Assembly: GCF_933208505.1 (NCBI RefSeq)
Contig: NZ_CAKOEU010000006.1
Strand: one strand, 5' to 3'
DNA: 64,000 nt
DNA from: Convivina praedatoris
GTDB taxonomy: Bacteria; Bacillota; Bacilli; Lactobacillales; Lactobacillaceae
The translations under genes were made by a program, and so were the position numbers. Shown piece by piece: positions 40,430 through 47,973 of the stretch. Position 1 is the first letter of the stretch. Each line of letters begins with the position of its first letter. Under the pieces are notes generated by a model. It ran no database searches, was not told the DNA's origin, and saw nothing but the letters and a program-made list of their open reading frames with translations.

Positions 40430-41556
40430 GCTAATTGCTGCGTTAATGTAATTGTAACGCTCTTTTTGGTATTCCCGTGATAATAGTCCAACTTAATCTT
40501 ATCCCCGACACTATGCTTATACAAAGCTTCACGTAGGTCAGCCAAAGTGTTTACCTTCTGACCATCCAAACCAACAACCACATCATATTGCTTCAAGCCA
40601 GCTTTGCTTGCACTACCACCATTATTAACTTTCATGATTACCACACCACCTGTTACACTGGTTGGAATCTTTAAAGTCTTTTGCTGTTCATCCGCTGGTA
40701 TTTGAGACAAATTAACCATTTCAATTCCTAGTGCAGGACGAGCTACCTTACCGTCTTTAGCCAACTTATTAACGATATCTACCACTTGATCAGCCGGAAT
40801 GGCAAAACCCATCCCCTCCACGGATGTCCCATTGGTCGCCGTGGAAAGTTTCATCGAATTAATTCCAATTACCTGACCAGCTAAGTTAATCAAGGGTCCA
40901 CCAGAATTACCAGGGTTGATTGCTGCATCGGTTTGAATAACAGTGGAACCGCCATTACCTTGGCCGTTTTCACTGCTGGCTTCTACTAGACGTTTCGTTG
41001 CTGAAATAATACCTTCCGTGACAGAGGAAGCATACTGTGATCCTAAGGGTGAGCCGATGGCTAATACCTGTTGGCCGACCGAAATTTTATTTGAATCGCC
41101 AAATTCAGCAGTAGCGCTAATGGCACTGGCATCAACTTTTAAGACGGCCAAATCCGTTAAAGCATCCTTACCAACCAAAGTTGCCATAACCTTGTTACCA
41201 CTATTGGTGATGACCTGAATTTTAGCAGCACCATCAATTACGTGATTATTAGTCACAATAAAAGCAGAGCCATCAGCCTTTTTATAGGCTACGCCTGACC
41301 CTTCCGAAGCTTCCTGATATTGGCCATTAGCTTGCTTAAAATTCAACACCGAAACTACGGCATTAGCCACCTTATTATAGGCCGATGTCGCTGTGTCATT
41401 ACTTGATAGTTTAGTTGTGTTTTCGGCTTTAATCCGAGCTGGGCTATTGCTATTTTGGATATTTTGATAAACTTCCTGGCCAACCAGGACGCCACCACCA
41501 CCAACTAATCCAGCCACTGCGCCGATAACAATCACATTTGTTAGGTCTTTTTGCAT
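40423..41556 (-). CDS. htrA: HtrA/DegP-like surface serine protease
   Basis: The 377-residue protein has a short cytoplasmic N-terminus, one membrane helix (VIVIGAVAGLVGGGGVLVG), a trypsin-like domain with H in VTNNHVIDG, D in LTDLAVLKV and S in NPGNSGGPL, and a C-terminal PDZ domain (GGVVIMKVNNGGSASKAGLKQYDVV). It degrades misfolded and some secreted proteins at the cell surface. In LAB it is often induced by envelope stress. It follows walK in the same direction, after a 57-base gap, and may be transcribed with it. Confidence 0.95.
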   Translation of the reverse strand: MQKDLTNVIVIGAVAGLVGGGGVLVGQEVYQNIQNSNSPARIKAENTTKLSSNDTATSAYNKVANAVVSVLNFKQANGQYQEASEGSGVAYKKADGSAFIVTNNHVIDGAAKIQVITNSGNKVMATLVGKDALTDLAVLKVDASAISATAEFGDSNKISVGQQVLAIGSPLGSQYASSVTEGIISATKRLVEASSENGQGNGGSTVIQTDAAINPGNSGGPLINLAGQVIGINSMKLSTATNGTSVEGMGFAIPADQVVDIVNKLAKDGKVARPALGIEMVNLSQIPADEQQKTLKIPTSVTGGVVIMKVNNGGSASKAGLKQYDVVVGLDGQKVNTLADLREALYKHSVGDKIKLDYYHGNTKKSVTITLTQQLAS

Positions 41557-41613
41557 GCTACAAACTCCAATGAGATATTATCTTGATTTTATTAATCTAT
41601 TCTTAATTATATA

Positions 41614-42798
41614 TTAAAGCTTGACACTCTTCTCAGCTATCCGGACATTTTTTGATACCTGGGGAAGTTTAATTGAAAAAATTGTCCCTTCTCCCAAAGT
41701 TGATGCCACACTAATCTGCCCGTCCATTTGTTCCACTAAACTTTTCACCAAAGATAAGCCAATGCCACTGCCCAATTGCTTTTGCACAGCTGGTTCTGAG
41801 ACACGAAAATACCGATCAAAAATATGGGGCAAATCCGTAGCTGCAATGCCCAATCCATGGTCTTGAATGACTAACCAACCCTGCCCTTGCTTAGCAAATA
41901 CTTTTACTTTGATGGTACCGCCGGCTGGTGAATATTTAAGCGCATTTTGAAGGAGATTATCTACTACCTGCGTTAACTGCTGCGCATTCGCTTGAATCCA
42001 TAAATCTCTTTGATCTAGCTGTCGAATTAATTGATGCGGTAAGTTCTGCTGGCTAATGACTGTTTGAAAGCGATCCAAGATAGAATTAACTAAACTGATC
42101 ATATTAATCGCAGTCAATTTAACGGGTTCAACCTCGGAATTAGACAGCTCAGTTAACATGTCAGCCATCCGTTGGCTTTCTTGATAGGCCACATTTACAA
42201 AGTGCTGTCTTGTTTGAGCATCATCGACTTGATTACTTTTAAGAGCGTCCAGATAAGCCTGCACACCCGTCAAAGGATTCCTTAACTCATGAACAACTGT
42301 TTTAATTTCTTCTGGTGTCTTTGGACTATCTAGAATAAAAATCACTTGGTGCTCATTTAAAGCGTAACTATATCCCTGCACTACTTGCTGATTAGCCAAT
42401 TGCCAAGTTAGGGGTGCCGGCTTAGTTTCAAGGGCTAGCCAATCTACTGCTAACGCTGCTGGCAATGGTTGCCCAACCTCAACCGGTTGCAAATCCTGCA
42501 GGGCCGTATTTGCATATAACACCACGCCAGTGTTATCAGTAATCACAACGCCCTCTGCTAGAAAATCAAAGGTATACTGTAAGGCTGGCACTACTTCAAA
42601 ACTTGAGAAACGTTTAGCAACAATAGTTAGAATCAATCCCCAGCTAAATAGGATCGCACCAACAACAATTAGGAAAAAACTTAGTAAATAATTGGATCCA
42701 TTAAGGCAAAAAAATCCGAGTACAGCTAAGAGAGCTCCCGCCACTAACTCGGATTCTATGACCAAACGGTCCCAATTTAATTGAAAAAATTTAACCAT
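41614..42798 (-). CDS. walK: WalK-type sensor histidine kinase (short form)
   Basis: The 394-residue kinase has two membrane helices near the N-terminus (about residues 18-60) with almost no extracellular loop, a cytoplasmic PAS-like domain (ALQYTFDFLAEGVVITDNTGVVLYANTA), a HisKA domain with the phospho-histidine in VHELRNPLTG, and the ATPase boxes NLLQNALKYSP, DHGLGIA and GSGIGLSLV. Compared with Bacillus-type WalK (about 610 residues) it lacks the extracellular PAS and HAMP domains. It partners with WalR immediately upstream (30-base gap) and should control cell-wall turnover genes. yycH and yycI do not follow; htrA does. Confidence 0.88.
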   Translation of the reverse strand: MVKFFQLNWDRLVIESELVAGALLAVLGFFCLNGSNYLLSFFLIVVGAILFSWGLILTIVAKRFSSFEVVPALQYTFDFLAEGVVITDNTGVVLYANTALQDLQPVEVGQPLPAALAVDWLALETKPAPLTWQLANQQVVQGYSYALNEHQVIFILDSPKTPEEIKTVVHELRNPLTGVQAYLDALKSNQVDDAQTRQHFVNVAYQESQRMADMLTELSNSEVEPVKLTAINMISLVNSILDRFQTVISQQNLPHQLIRQLDQRDLWIQANAQQLTQVVDNLLQNALKYSPAGGTIKVKVFAKQGQGWLVIQDHGLGIAATDLPHIFDRYFRVSEPAVQKQLGSGIGLSLVKSLVEQMDGQISVASTLGEGTIFSIKLPQVSKNVRIAEKSVKL

Positions 42799-42828
42799 CT
42801 TTTGCTCTTTTCAGACAAGCTGTCGTGA

Positions 42829-43545
42829 TTATTGTGGAGATTCGCCACCAGCCCTAAGGTAATAACCAACCCCACGACGGGTTGCCAGCCACGCTGGATG
42901 ACTAGGATTATCTTCGATTTTTTCCCGTAAACGACGAACAGTCACATCCACCGTACGCACATCACCAAAATAATCATAGCCCCAAACCTGTTGTAATAAG
43001 TGTTCGCGGGTCATCACTTGCCCAGGATGTTGTGCTAAATAGGATAGCAGTTCAAATTCTCGATGAGTTAACTCAATATCAGTCCCTTTTTTAGAAACCA
43101 TATAGGCTTGCGAATGAATCGTTAAATCGCCCAGGATAATATCTTCAACACCCATATTCGGTTCTTCGGCATTTTGAACGGCTACCTTACGGCTTCGGAG
43201 ATTAGCTTTGACACGGGCCACTAATTCTCGATTGGAAAACGGCTTGGTAACATAGTCATCAGCCCCCATCTCAAGACCCAAAACCTTATCGATTTCGCTG
43301 TCTTTAGCAGTCACCATAATGATGGGTATATCGCTTTTAGAGCGAATTTGCCGTAAAACCTCAATACCATCGACTTCTGGTAGCATTTGGTCTAACAGCA
43401 CTAAATCAGGACTTTCTTCCTCATATAGGTCCAAAGCCTGCTGCCCATCGGCGGCAGTAATCACCTCATAACCTTCTTTAGTCAAATTAAATTTAATTAT
43501 GTCCGAAATCGGTTTTTCGTCGTCGACAACCAAAATTTTATGCAT
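42829..43545 (-). CDS. walR: WalR response regulator
   Basis: The 238-residue OmpR/PhoB-type regulator has a receiver domain (KILVVDDEKPIS, phospho-acceptor D in LVLLDQMLPEVDG, KPFSNRELVARVKANLRS) and a winged-helix domain (LTHREFELLSYLAQHPGQVMTREHLLQQVWGYDYFGDVRTVDVTVRRLREKIE). The sequence closely matches the essential WalR/YycF of Firmicutes. It is first in the walR-walK unit, read leftward. Confidence 0.95.
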   Translation of the reverse strand: MHKILVVDDEKPISDIIKFNLTKEGYEVITAADGQQALDLYEEESPDLVLLDQMLPEVDGIEVLRQIRSKSDIPIIMVTAKDSEIDKVLGLEMGADDYVTKPFSNRELVARVKANLRSRKVAVQNAEEPNMGVEDIILGDLTIHSQAYMVSKKGTDIELTHREFELLSYLAQHPGQVMTREHLLQQVWGYDYFGDVRTVDVTVRRLREKIEDNPSHPAWLATRRGVGYYLRAGGESPQ

Positions 43546-43611
43546 TATTGGCCCCCATCTCCCTAATCATTCACTGGCAATTATAACATATCTCACTAGT
43601 TATCCACTTCT

Positions 43612-43639
43612 ACAAAAAAAGCCCCTGCACAGGAGCTTC
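43612..43639 (-). terminator. Terminator of prs
   Basis: Stem AAGCTCCTG / CAGGGGCTT with TTTTTTTG tail on the minus strand. Confidence 0.85.
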
Positions 43640-43668
43640 ACTGTATTTTAAATTTATCAAGTGTTGGA

Positions 43669-44649
43669 TTATTGATTACGTCGACGGAAACGACGTTTAA
43701 ACATTGGGCTAATTGCTTCATTGCGACTAACACGACGAATAGCTTCACCAATCAATTCGCCAACCGAAACAACTTCAAGTTTATCGAAGGTTTTATCCTC
43801 TGGTAGGTTAATGGAGTCAGTCACAATTACCTTAGTAAACACTGAATTTTGTAACTTTTCGACTGCTTCACCAGAAAAGACCGCATGCGAAGCAACTACA
43901 TAAACATCCTTAGCCCCATGATCCATTACTAGCTGGGCCCCTTGTGTGATTGTACCAGCAGTATCGATAATATCATCAATCATGATTGCTGTTTTACCAG
44001 CAACATCACCGACAATGCTACCAACTTCAGCAACATTAGGCTTAGGTCGCCGCTTATCAATGACTGCCACCGGTGCATCCAATCCTAGCATATTGTTTAG
44101 ATTACGAGCTCTAACCATCCCACCGTGATCCGGTGAAACTACGACTGCGTTTTCTTTATCAGCAATACCAGCTTCAATTAAGTAATCAGCCAGGAGCGGA
44201 GCACCCTGCAAATGATCCATTGGTAAGTCAAAAAAACCTTGAATTTGAGCAGCGTGTAAATCAAGTGCCATCACCCTTGTGGCACCAGCACGTTCAATCA
44301 TATTGGCGACCAGCTTAGCTGTAATTGGTTCGCGGGAACGCGCTTTACGATCCTGACGAGCATAACCATAATATGGTAATACCACATTAATTTGGTCAGC
44401 ACTAGCCCGACGTAAGGCATCCACCATAATTAACAGTTCCATCAAATTATCATTGACCGGTGCAGCAGTAGATTGAATGACGAAAACGTCAGCCCCTCGC
44501 ACGCTTTCCTCAATGTTAATCTGTACTTCTCCGTCCGCAAAACGATTCACCGAAATTTCACTCAACGGCACCCCAACTTCTTCAGCAATTTTATCAGCTA
44601 AAGGCTGGTTAGAACTAAGCGAAAATAACTTCAAATTTGATTTGGACAT
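43669..44649 (-). CDS. prs: Ribose-phosphate pyrophosphokinase
   Basis: The 326-residue enzyme makes PRPP from ribose-5-phosphate and ATP for nucleotide, histidine and tryptophan synthesis. Hallmarks: NRFADGEVQINIEESVRGADVF, YGYARQDRKARSREPITAKLVANM (flexible loop), DLHAAQIQGFFDLPMDHL, VVSPDHGG and the PRPP-binding AIMIDDIIDTAGT. It is monocistronic with its own terminator. It connects the rbsK/rpiA pentose pool to nucleotide synthesis. Confidence 0.96.
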   Translation of the reverse strand: MSKSNLKLFSLSSNQPLADKIAEEVGVPLSEISVNRFADGEVQINIEESVRGADVFVIQSTAAPVNDNLMELLIMVDALRRASADQINVVLPYYGYARQDRKARSREPITAKLVANMIERAGATRVMALDLHAAQIQGFFDLPMDHLQGAPLLADYLIEAGIADKENAVVVSPDHGGMVRARNLNNMLGLDAPVAVIDKRRPKPNVAEVGSIVGDVAGKTAIMIDDIIDTAGTITQGAQLVMDHGAKDVYVVASHAVFSGEAVEKLQNSVFTKVIVTDSINLPEDKTFDKLEVVSVGELIGEAIRRVSRNEAISPMFKRRFRRRNQ

Positions 44650-44740
44650 ACATAACCCCGTCGTATTATTTTAACCGTTGCATTTACATTAGTCATTATA
44701 ACAATAATTGCTTTTGATTAGCCACTCAATCCGGGTGGTA

Positions 44741-46384
44741 TTAATCAATGGTTACCATCAGGGTTCGTTCCCCAGCAATTCGAATGTTATCGTGATCAAT
44801 ATAGACAACGGTTTTACCTAATTCTTGATGCAGGTAACGCATTAAACTAACAATGATTTCTTTTGTTTCGGTATCCAAGTCAGACGTAATTTCATCGAAG
44901 AAATAGAAGTCACAATCACTAATAAGCGCGCGAGCAATCGCAATTCGCTGACGTTGTCCACCGGAAAAATTATCACCATTCTCGGCAACAGCACTATCCA
45001 ATCCTTCTGGTAGTTGTAGCACAAAGTCATCCATTTTAACTTTGCGTAGCGCTGACCATATTTCATCATCTTTAACGGTATTAGGATTATCAAACCCCAG
45101 CAAAAGATTTTCACGAATACTTCCCGGCAACAAAGAACTATTTTGATCCACATAAGCTAAATGTTTTCGGAAAGTAAAAATATTAACATCTTTTCGATTA
45201 AACCCATTGATGTAAAAATCACCTTCATCAAGATCATACATACCCGATAAAATCTTTAAAATGGTTGATTTTCCACTTCCATTCTTACCCTTTAAGCGAA
45301 TTAATTCATTTTGCCCAATGGCTAGATGTGGAATATAAATTGAATGACCACCAGGATAACGGAAGCTCCCTTCTTGAATCGCTACCTGTTCAAGTTGCTT
45401 AATTTTACGCTGACTAGGTGTGGCTTTTTCAACCGGCATGCTAAACAACCGCTCCAAATTCTTTACCACACCAGTAACTTTGGCAATATTCGTGTACTGT
45501 CCAGCAATACTAGTAATAGGGGCAATCAACTGAAAAGTAAACATGACATATGAAACAAGGGCCCCCACCGTCATGGATTTTTGAGTAACCGCTAAACCAC
45601 CCAAACCAATAATGCCAAGTAGAGACACCATCATAATCACGTTAATCAAAGGATTTAACACCGCAATCAATTTTAATTGCTTTTGAACCACTCGATAGAT
45701 TTTACGAAAAACATGATTACCTAATTCGGTCACCTTTTCTTCAGCACCGTAGGACTTCACGACCAAATCAGACTGCAAAATACTGATTGCTAATTGATTA
45801 GCATCAGCGGTTAATTGTTGTGTTTCCGTAAAATATTTAGAAATTTTTCTAGATATCAAAGCAATCAAAAATCCCAAAATTGGAATAGTTACCATCAAGG
45901 TCAAGGTTAATTTAAAGTTTAAAACCAACAACATGACAAAGGACCCGATAATAGTAATTGTCCCTGTTAATAGTTGAGGCAATGAACTAGAAAGCACTTC
46001 AGAGATTAAATTCGTATCATTGACTAGGCGGCTAGCCAAAACCCCAGACGACTGTTCGTTTAACTTCAAATATGAAAAATAATTATAACGACTCCACAGT
46101 CCTTGGCGAATATGCATGACAGCTGAGGCAGCCAAATCCCCTAGAGTATAATAAGAAATAACGCCAGAAACTAAATCAAAGAGCAATAAAGCAATGGGAA
46201 AGATAATGGCCTGAGCTTGCATACCCTTACCCAAAAAGCCGTTTACTAGTGATTGCAAACTGTAACTAAAAAGCAGGGCGTTCACTGCTGAGAAAATCGT
46301 TAAAAAAAGAGCGAAATACAGCCGTTTAAAGTTTAAATCGGCATATTTCTTTATAAAAGTATATAATCCAGTTTCTGTTTTCAT
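44741..46384 (-). CDS. ABC transporter, fused membrane and ATP-binding domains (exporter type)
   Basis: The 547-residue half-transporter has six membrane helices (residues about 15-290) and an ATP-binding domain: Walker A GKNGSGKST, Q-loop YVDQNSSLLPGS, signature FSGGQRQRIAIARAL, Walker B FYFFDEITSDLD and the H-loop IDHDNIRI. Such proteins act as dimers exporting peptides, lipids or drugs. No peptidase C39 domain is present. It lies downstream, on the same strand, of two tandem small-peptide genes but behind a terminator, so a joint role is only a possibility. The ribosome site is weak; a perfect DnaA box lies 12 bases upstream of the start. Confidence 0.88.
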   Translation of the reverse strand: MKTETGLYTFIKKYADLNFKRLYFALFLTIFSAVNALLFSYSLQSLVNGFLGKGMQAQAIIFPIALLLFDLVSGVISYYTLGDLAASAVMHIRQGLWSRYNYFSYLKLNEQSSGVLASRLVNDTNLISEVLSSSLPQLLTGTITIIGSFVMLLVLNFKLTLTLMVTIPILGFLIALISRKISKYFTETQQLTADANQLAISILQSDLVVKSYGAEEKVTELGNHVFRKIYRVVQKQLKLIAVLNPLINVIMMVSLLGIIGLGGLAVTQKSMTVGALVSYVMFTFQLIAPITSIAGQYTNIAKVTGVVKNLERLFSMPVEKATPSQRKIKQLEQVAIQEGSFRYPGGHSIYIPHLAIGQNELIRLKGKNGSGKSTILKILSGMYDLDEGDFYINGFNRKDVNIFTFRKHLAYVDQNSSLLPGSIRENLLLGFDNPNTVKDDEIWSALRKVKMDDFVLQLPEGLDSAVAENGDNFSGGQRQRIAIARALISDCDFYFFDEITSDLDTETKEIIVSLMRYLHQELGKTVVYIDHDNIRIAGERTLMVTID

Positions 46385-46395
46385 AAATATTCACG

Positions 46396-46404
46396 TTATC
46401 CACA
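46396..46404 (+). promoter_or_regulatory. Isolated DnaA box upstream of the ABC exporter
   Basis: TTATCCACA, a perfect consensus match, 12 bases before the start codon at 46384. It may regulate the gene or be coincidental. Confidence 0.4.
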
Positions 46405-46557
46405 TTAATTAGGTCTTTATTGAAGTTCGATGCCCAAAAAGAGAATCGAGCCTGCTGATACACCTGTTAAGTTTAACATAAAGACATTCCTCAAATAAGA
46501 ATAAAAAATCGTACTGATAGATACAGTTTGCCAACCATTCCGCTTACAATAGACAAC

Positions 46558-46589
46558 AAAAAAGAGAGCTCACCGAGGTGTCTCTCTTT
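46558..46589 (-). terminator. Terminator of small-peptide gene copy 2
   Basis: Stem AAAGAGAGACACC / GGTGAGCTCTCTTT followed by TTTTG on the minus strand. Confidence 0.85.
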
Positions 46590-46625
46590 CTCATTTATGT
46601 GGTTTATTACAAACCTACACTTATC

Positions 46626-46748
46626 TTACTTACCGAACAAACGCAAGAAGAAAGCAAAAACGTTAGCCAATGGGCTGTTGTTTGAGTTGCTTGTGTGTGT
46701 AGTGTTTGATGAACCAGGCAAGATGTGCCAGAAATCCAATGAGAACAT
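46626..46748 (-). CDS. Small peptide (40 aa), tandem copy 2
   Basis: A 41-codon frame begins MFSLDFWHILPGSSNTTHTS, has a Ser/Asn/Thr-rich middle, and ends PLANVFAFFLRLFGK, a basic amphipathic helix. It differs from copy 1 by one residue (F for I at about position 34). AAGGAGCT is a perfect ribosome site seven bases before ATG, an extended -10 promoter lies upstream and a strong terminator follows. There is no leader peptide with a double glycine and no cysteine. I recognise no family. A leaderless bacteriocin, signal or surface-active peptide, or a small toxin, are possible roles. Confidence 0.65.
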   Translation of the reverse strand: MFSLDFWHILPGSSNTTHTSNSNNSPLANVFAFFLRLFGK

Positions 46749-46781
46749 GTGCAATAGCTCCTTCCTCTAAAGTATGTACAA

Positions 46782-46790
46782 ATTATACCA
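46782..46790 (-). promoter_or_regulatory. Extended -10 promoter of peptide copy 2
   Basis: TGG-TATAAT on the minus strand (hexamer 46782-46787), about 34 bases before the start codon. Confidence 0.6.
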
Positions 46791-46810
46791 TTTTTATTTG
46801 AAATTCTAAA

Positions 46811-46837
46811 CAAAAAAAGAATATCTTTCGATATTCT
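46811..46837 (-). terminator. Terminator of small-peptide gene copy 1
   Basis: Stem AGAATATC / GATATTCT, loop GAAA on the transcript, then TTTTTTTG on the minus strand. Confidence 0.8.
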
Positions 46838-46876
46838 CCTAGAATAATTAGTAATTAAACTAATTATTTTATTTTT

Positions 46877-46999
46877 TTACTTACCAAACAAACGCAAGAT
46901 GAAAGCAAAAACGTTAGCCAATGGGCTGTTGTTTGAGTTGCTTGTGTGTGTAGTGTTTGATGAACCAGGCAAGATGTGCCAGAAATCCAATGAGAACAT
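46877..46999 (-). CDS. Small peptide (40 aa), tandem copy 1
   Basis: A 41-codon frame identical to copy 2 except one residue, ending PLANVFAFILRLFGK. At the DNA level the two frames are almost identical over their whole length, including the bases just before ATG (AAGGAGCTAT), while the flanks differ. It has a consensus promoter (TTGACA-17-TAAAAT), a strong ribosome site and its own terminator. This set of signals makes translation very likely despite the small size. The function is not known to me. Confidence 0.68.
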   Translation of the reverse strand: MFSLDFWHILPGSSNTTHTSNSNNSPLANVFAFILRLFGK

Positions 47000-47031
47000 G
47001 TGTATAGCTCCTTTCCTTATAAGATACATTA

Positions 47032-47060
47032 ATTTTATATAAAATAACAAAACATGTCAA
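47032..47060 (-). promoter_or_regulatory. Consensus promoter of peptide copy 1
   Basis: Minus strand: TTGACA (47055-47060) and TAAAAT (47032-47037), spacing 17 bases. Confidence 0.8.
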
Positions 47061-47084
47061 GTATAGGAATGTTATAAGTTTATT

Positions 47085-47903
47085 TTATTTTACTAAAACG
47101 TACTTTTGAATGGCATGCGCTACACCGTCATGATTATTATCCAAACTTTGAACTTGCGCAATTTTTTTAACTGGATCAATCGCATTGCCCATGGCAACCC
47201 CAATACCAGCAGCTTTAATCATTGATAAATCATTTTCCTGATCACCAATTGCCATCGTTTCTTGGGGGTCAACCTTAAGATATTTGGCCAAAGCTAACAA
47301 AGCATTTCCTTTAGAAGCCCTTTGGTTCATAAACTCTAAATTGTGAGCAGTCGAACGAACTACTTCCATTTTATCCTGAATATCCGCTGGAACCTTAGCC
47401 TGTAAGTCATTTAATTTATCGGCTTCAGCCATGGCAATCAACTTAATGAAATCAATTCCAGCGAGTTCATCTGCATGATCATGAACATGAAGTGGTAAAT
47501 GGACTAAGTTATTTTCATAACTTGCCCAGTAATCAATCAAATGATTAGTGGTATAGGCTTGATCCATAGCTTCGACTTGTAGGTAAGCCCCTTCTTGCAC
47601 CATAAATTCGTTAACTTCTTTGAAATCAGCCAAAGTTAAGGTGTTACGATGGATAATTTGTTGTCCATCAGCAGTCGCCATTAGGCCCCCATTATGGGTA
47701 ATTACAAATTGAGCAGCCTGATCTAGTTTTAAGGCCTTTAAAATGTCTTTTACACCGCTAATAGGGCGTCCTGTGGTAATAACAACTTTAACCCCTTGAG
47801 CCACAGCATCATCAACTGCTTGAGCAACCGCCGGTGTAATTTCTCTTTGATCATTTAATAAAGTACCATCAATATCAATTGCAACAATTTTGATATCAGC
47901 CAT
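47085..47903 (-). CDS. Cof-type HAD-superfamily phosphatase
   Basis: The 272-residue enzyme starts MADIKIVAIDIDGTLLNDQRE at 47903 behind AGAGGAG; open frame continues upstream through the phosphoketolase terminator and is ignored. Motif I DIDGT, motif II VITTGRP, motif III lysine in the KGNALLALAKYL region and motif IV GDQENDLSMI are all present, with a type IIB cap between. These enzymes dephosphorylate sugar phosphates, flavin or pyridoxal phosphates; the substrate is not predictable. It follows phosphoketolase in the same direction, after a terminator. Confidence 0.9.
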   Translation of the reverse strand: MADIKIVAIDIDGTLLNDQREITPAVAQAVDDAVAQGVKVVITTGRPISGVKDILKALKLDQAAQFVITHNGGLMATADGQQIIHRNTLTLADFKEVNEFMVQEGAYLQVEAMDQAYTTNHLIDYWASYENNLVHLPLHVHDHADELAGIDFIKLIAMAEADKLNDLQAKVPADIQDKMEVVRSTAHNLEFMNQRASKGNALLALAKYLKVDPQETMAIGDQENDLSMIKAAGIGVAMGNAIDPVKKIAQVQSLDNNHDGVAHAIQKYVLVK

Positions 47904-47932
47904 TTTATTTCTCCTCTTAATTTTTGAGACAA

Positions 47933-47962
47933 AAAAAGGATTGGTAGAACCAATCCTTTTTG
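47933..47962 (-). terminator. Terminator of the phosphoketolase gene
   Basis: Stem AAAAGGATTGGT / ACCAATCCTTTT plus T-run on the minus strand. Confidence 0.9.
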
Positions 47963-47973
47963 ACCCATTAATA

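Noticed and set aside
46528..46813. Longer open frames on both strands across the small-peptide copy 2 locus
   Set aside because: They lack ribosome sites and cross the terminator, whereas the 40-residue frame has promoter, ribosome site, terminator and a matching second copy.
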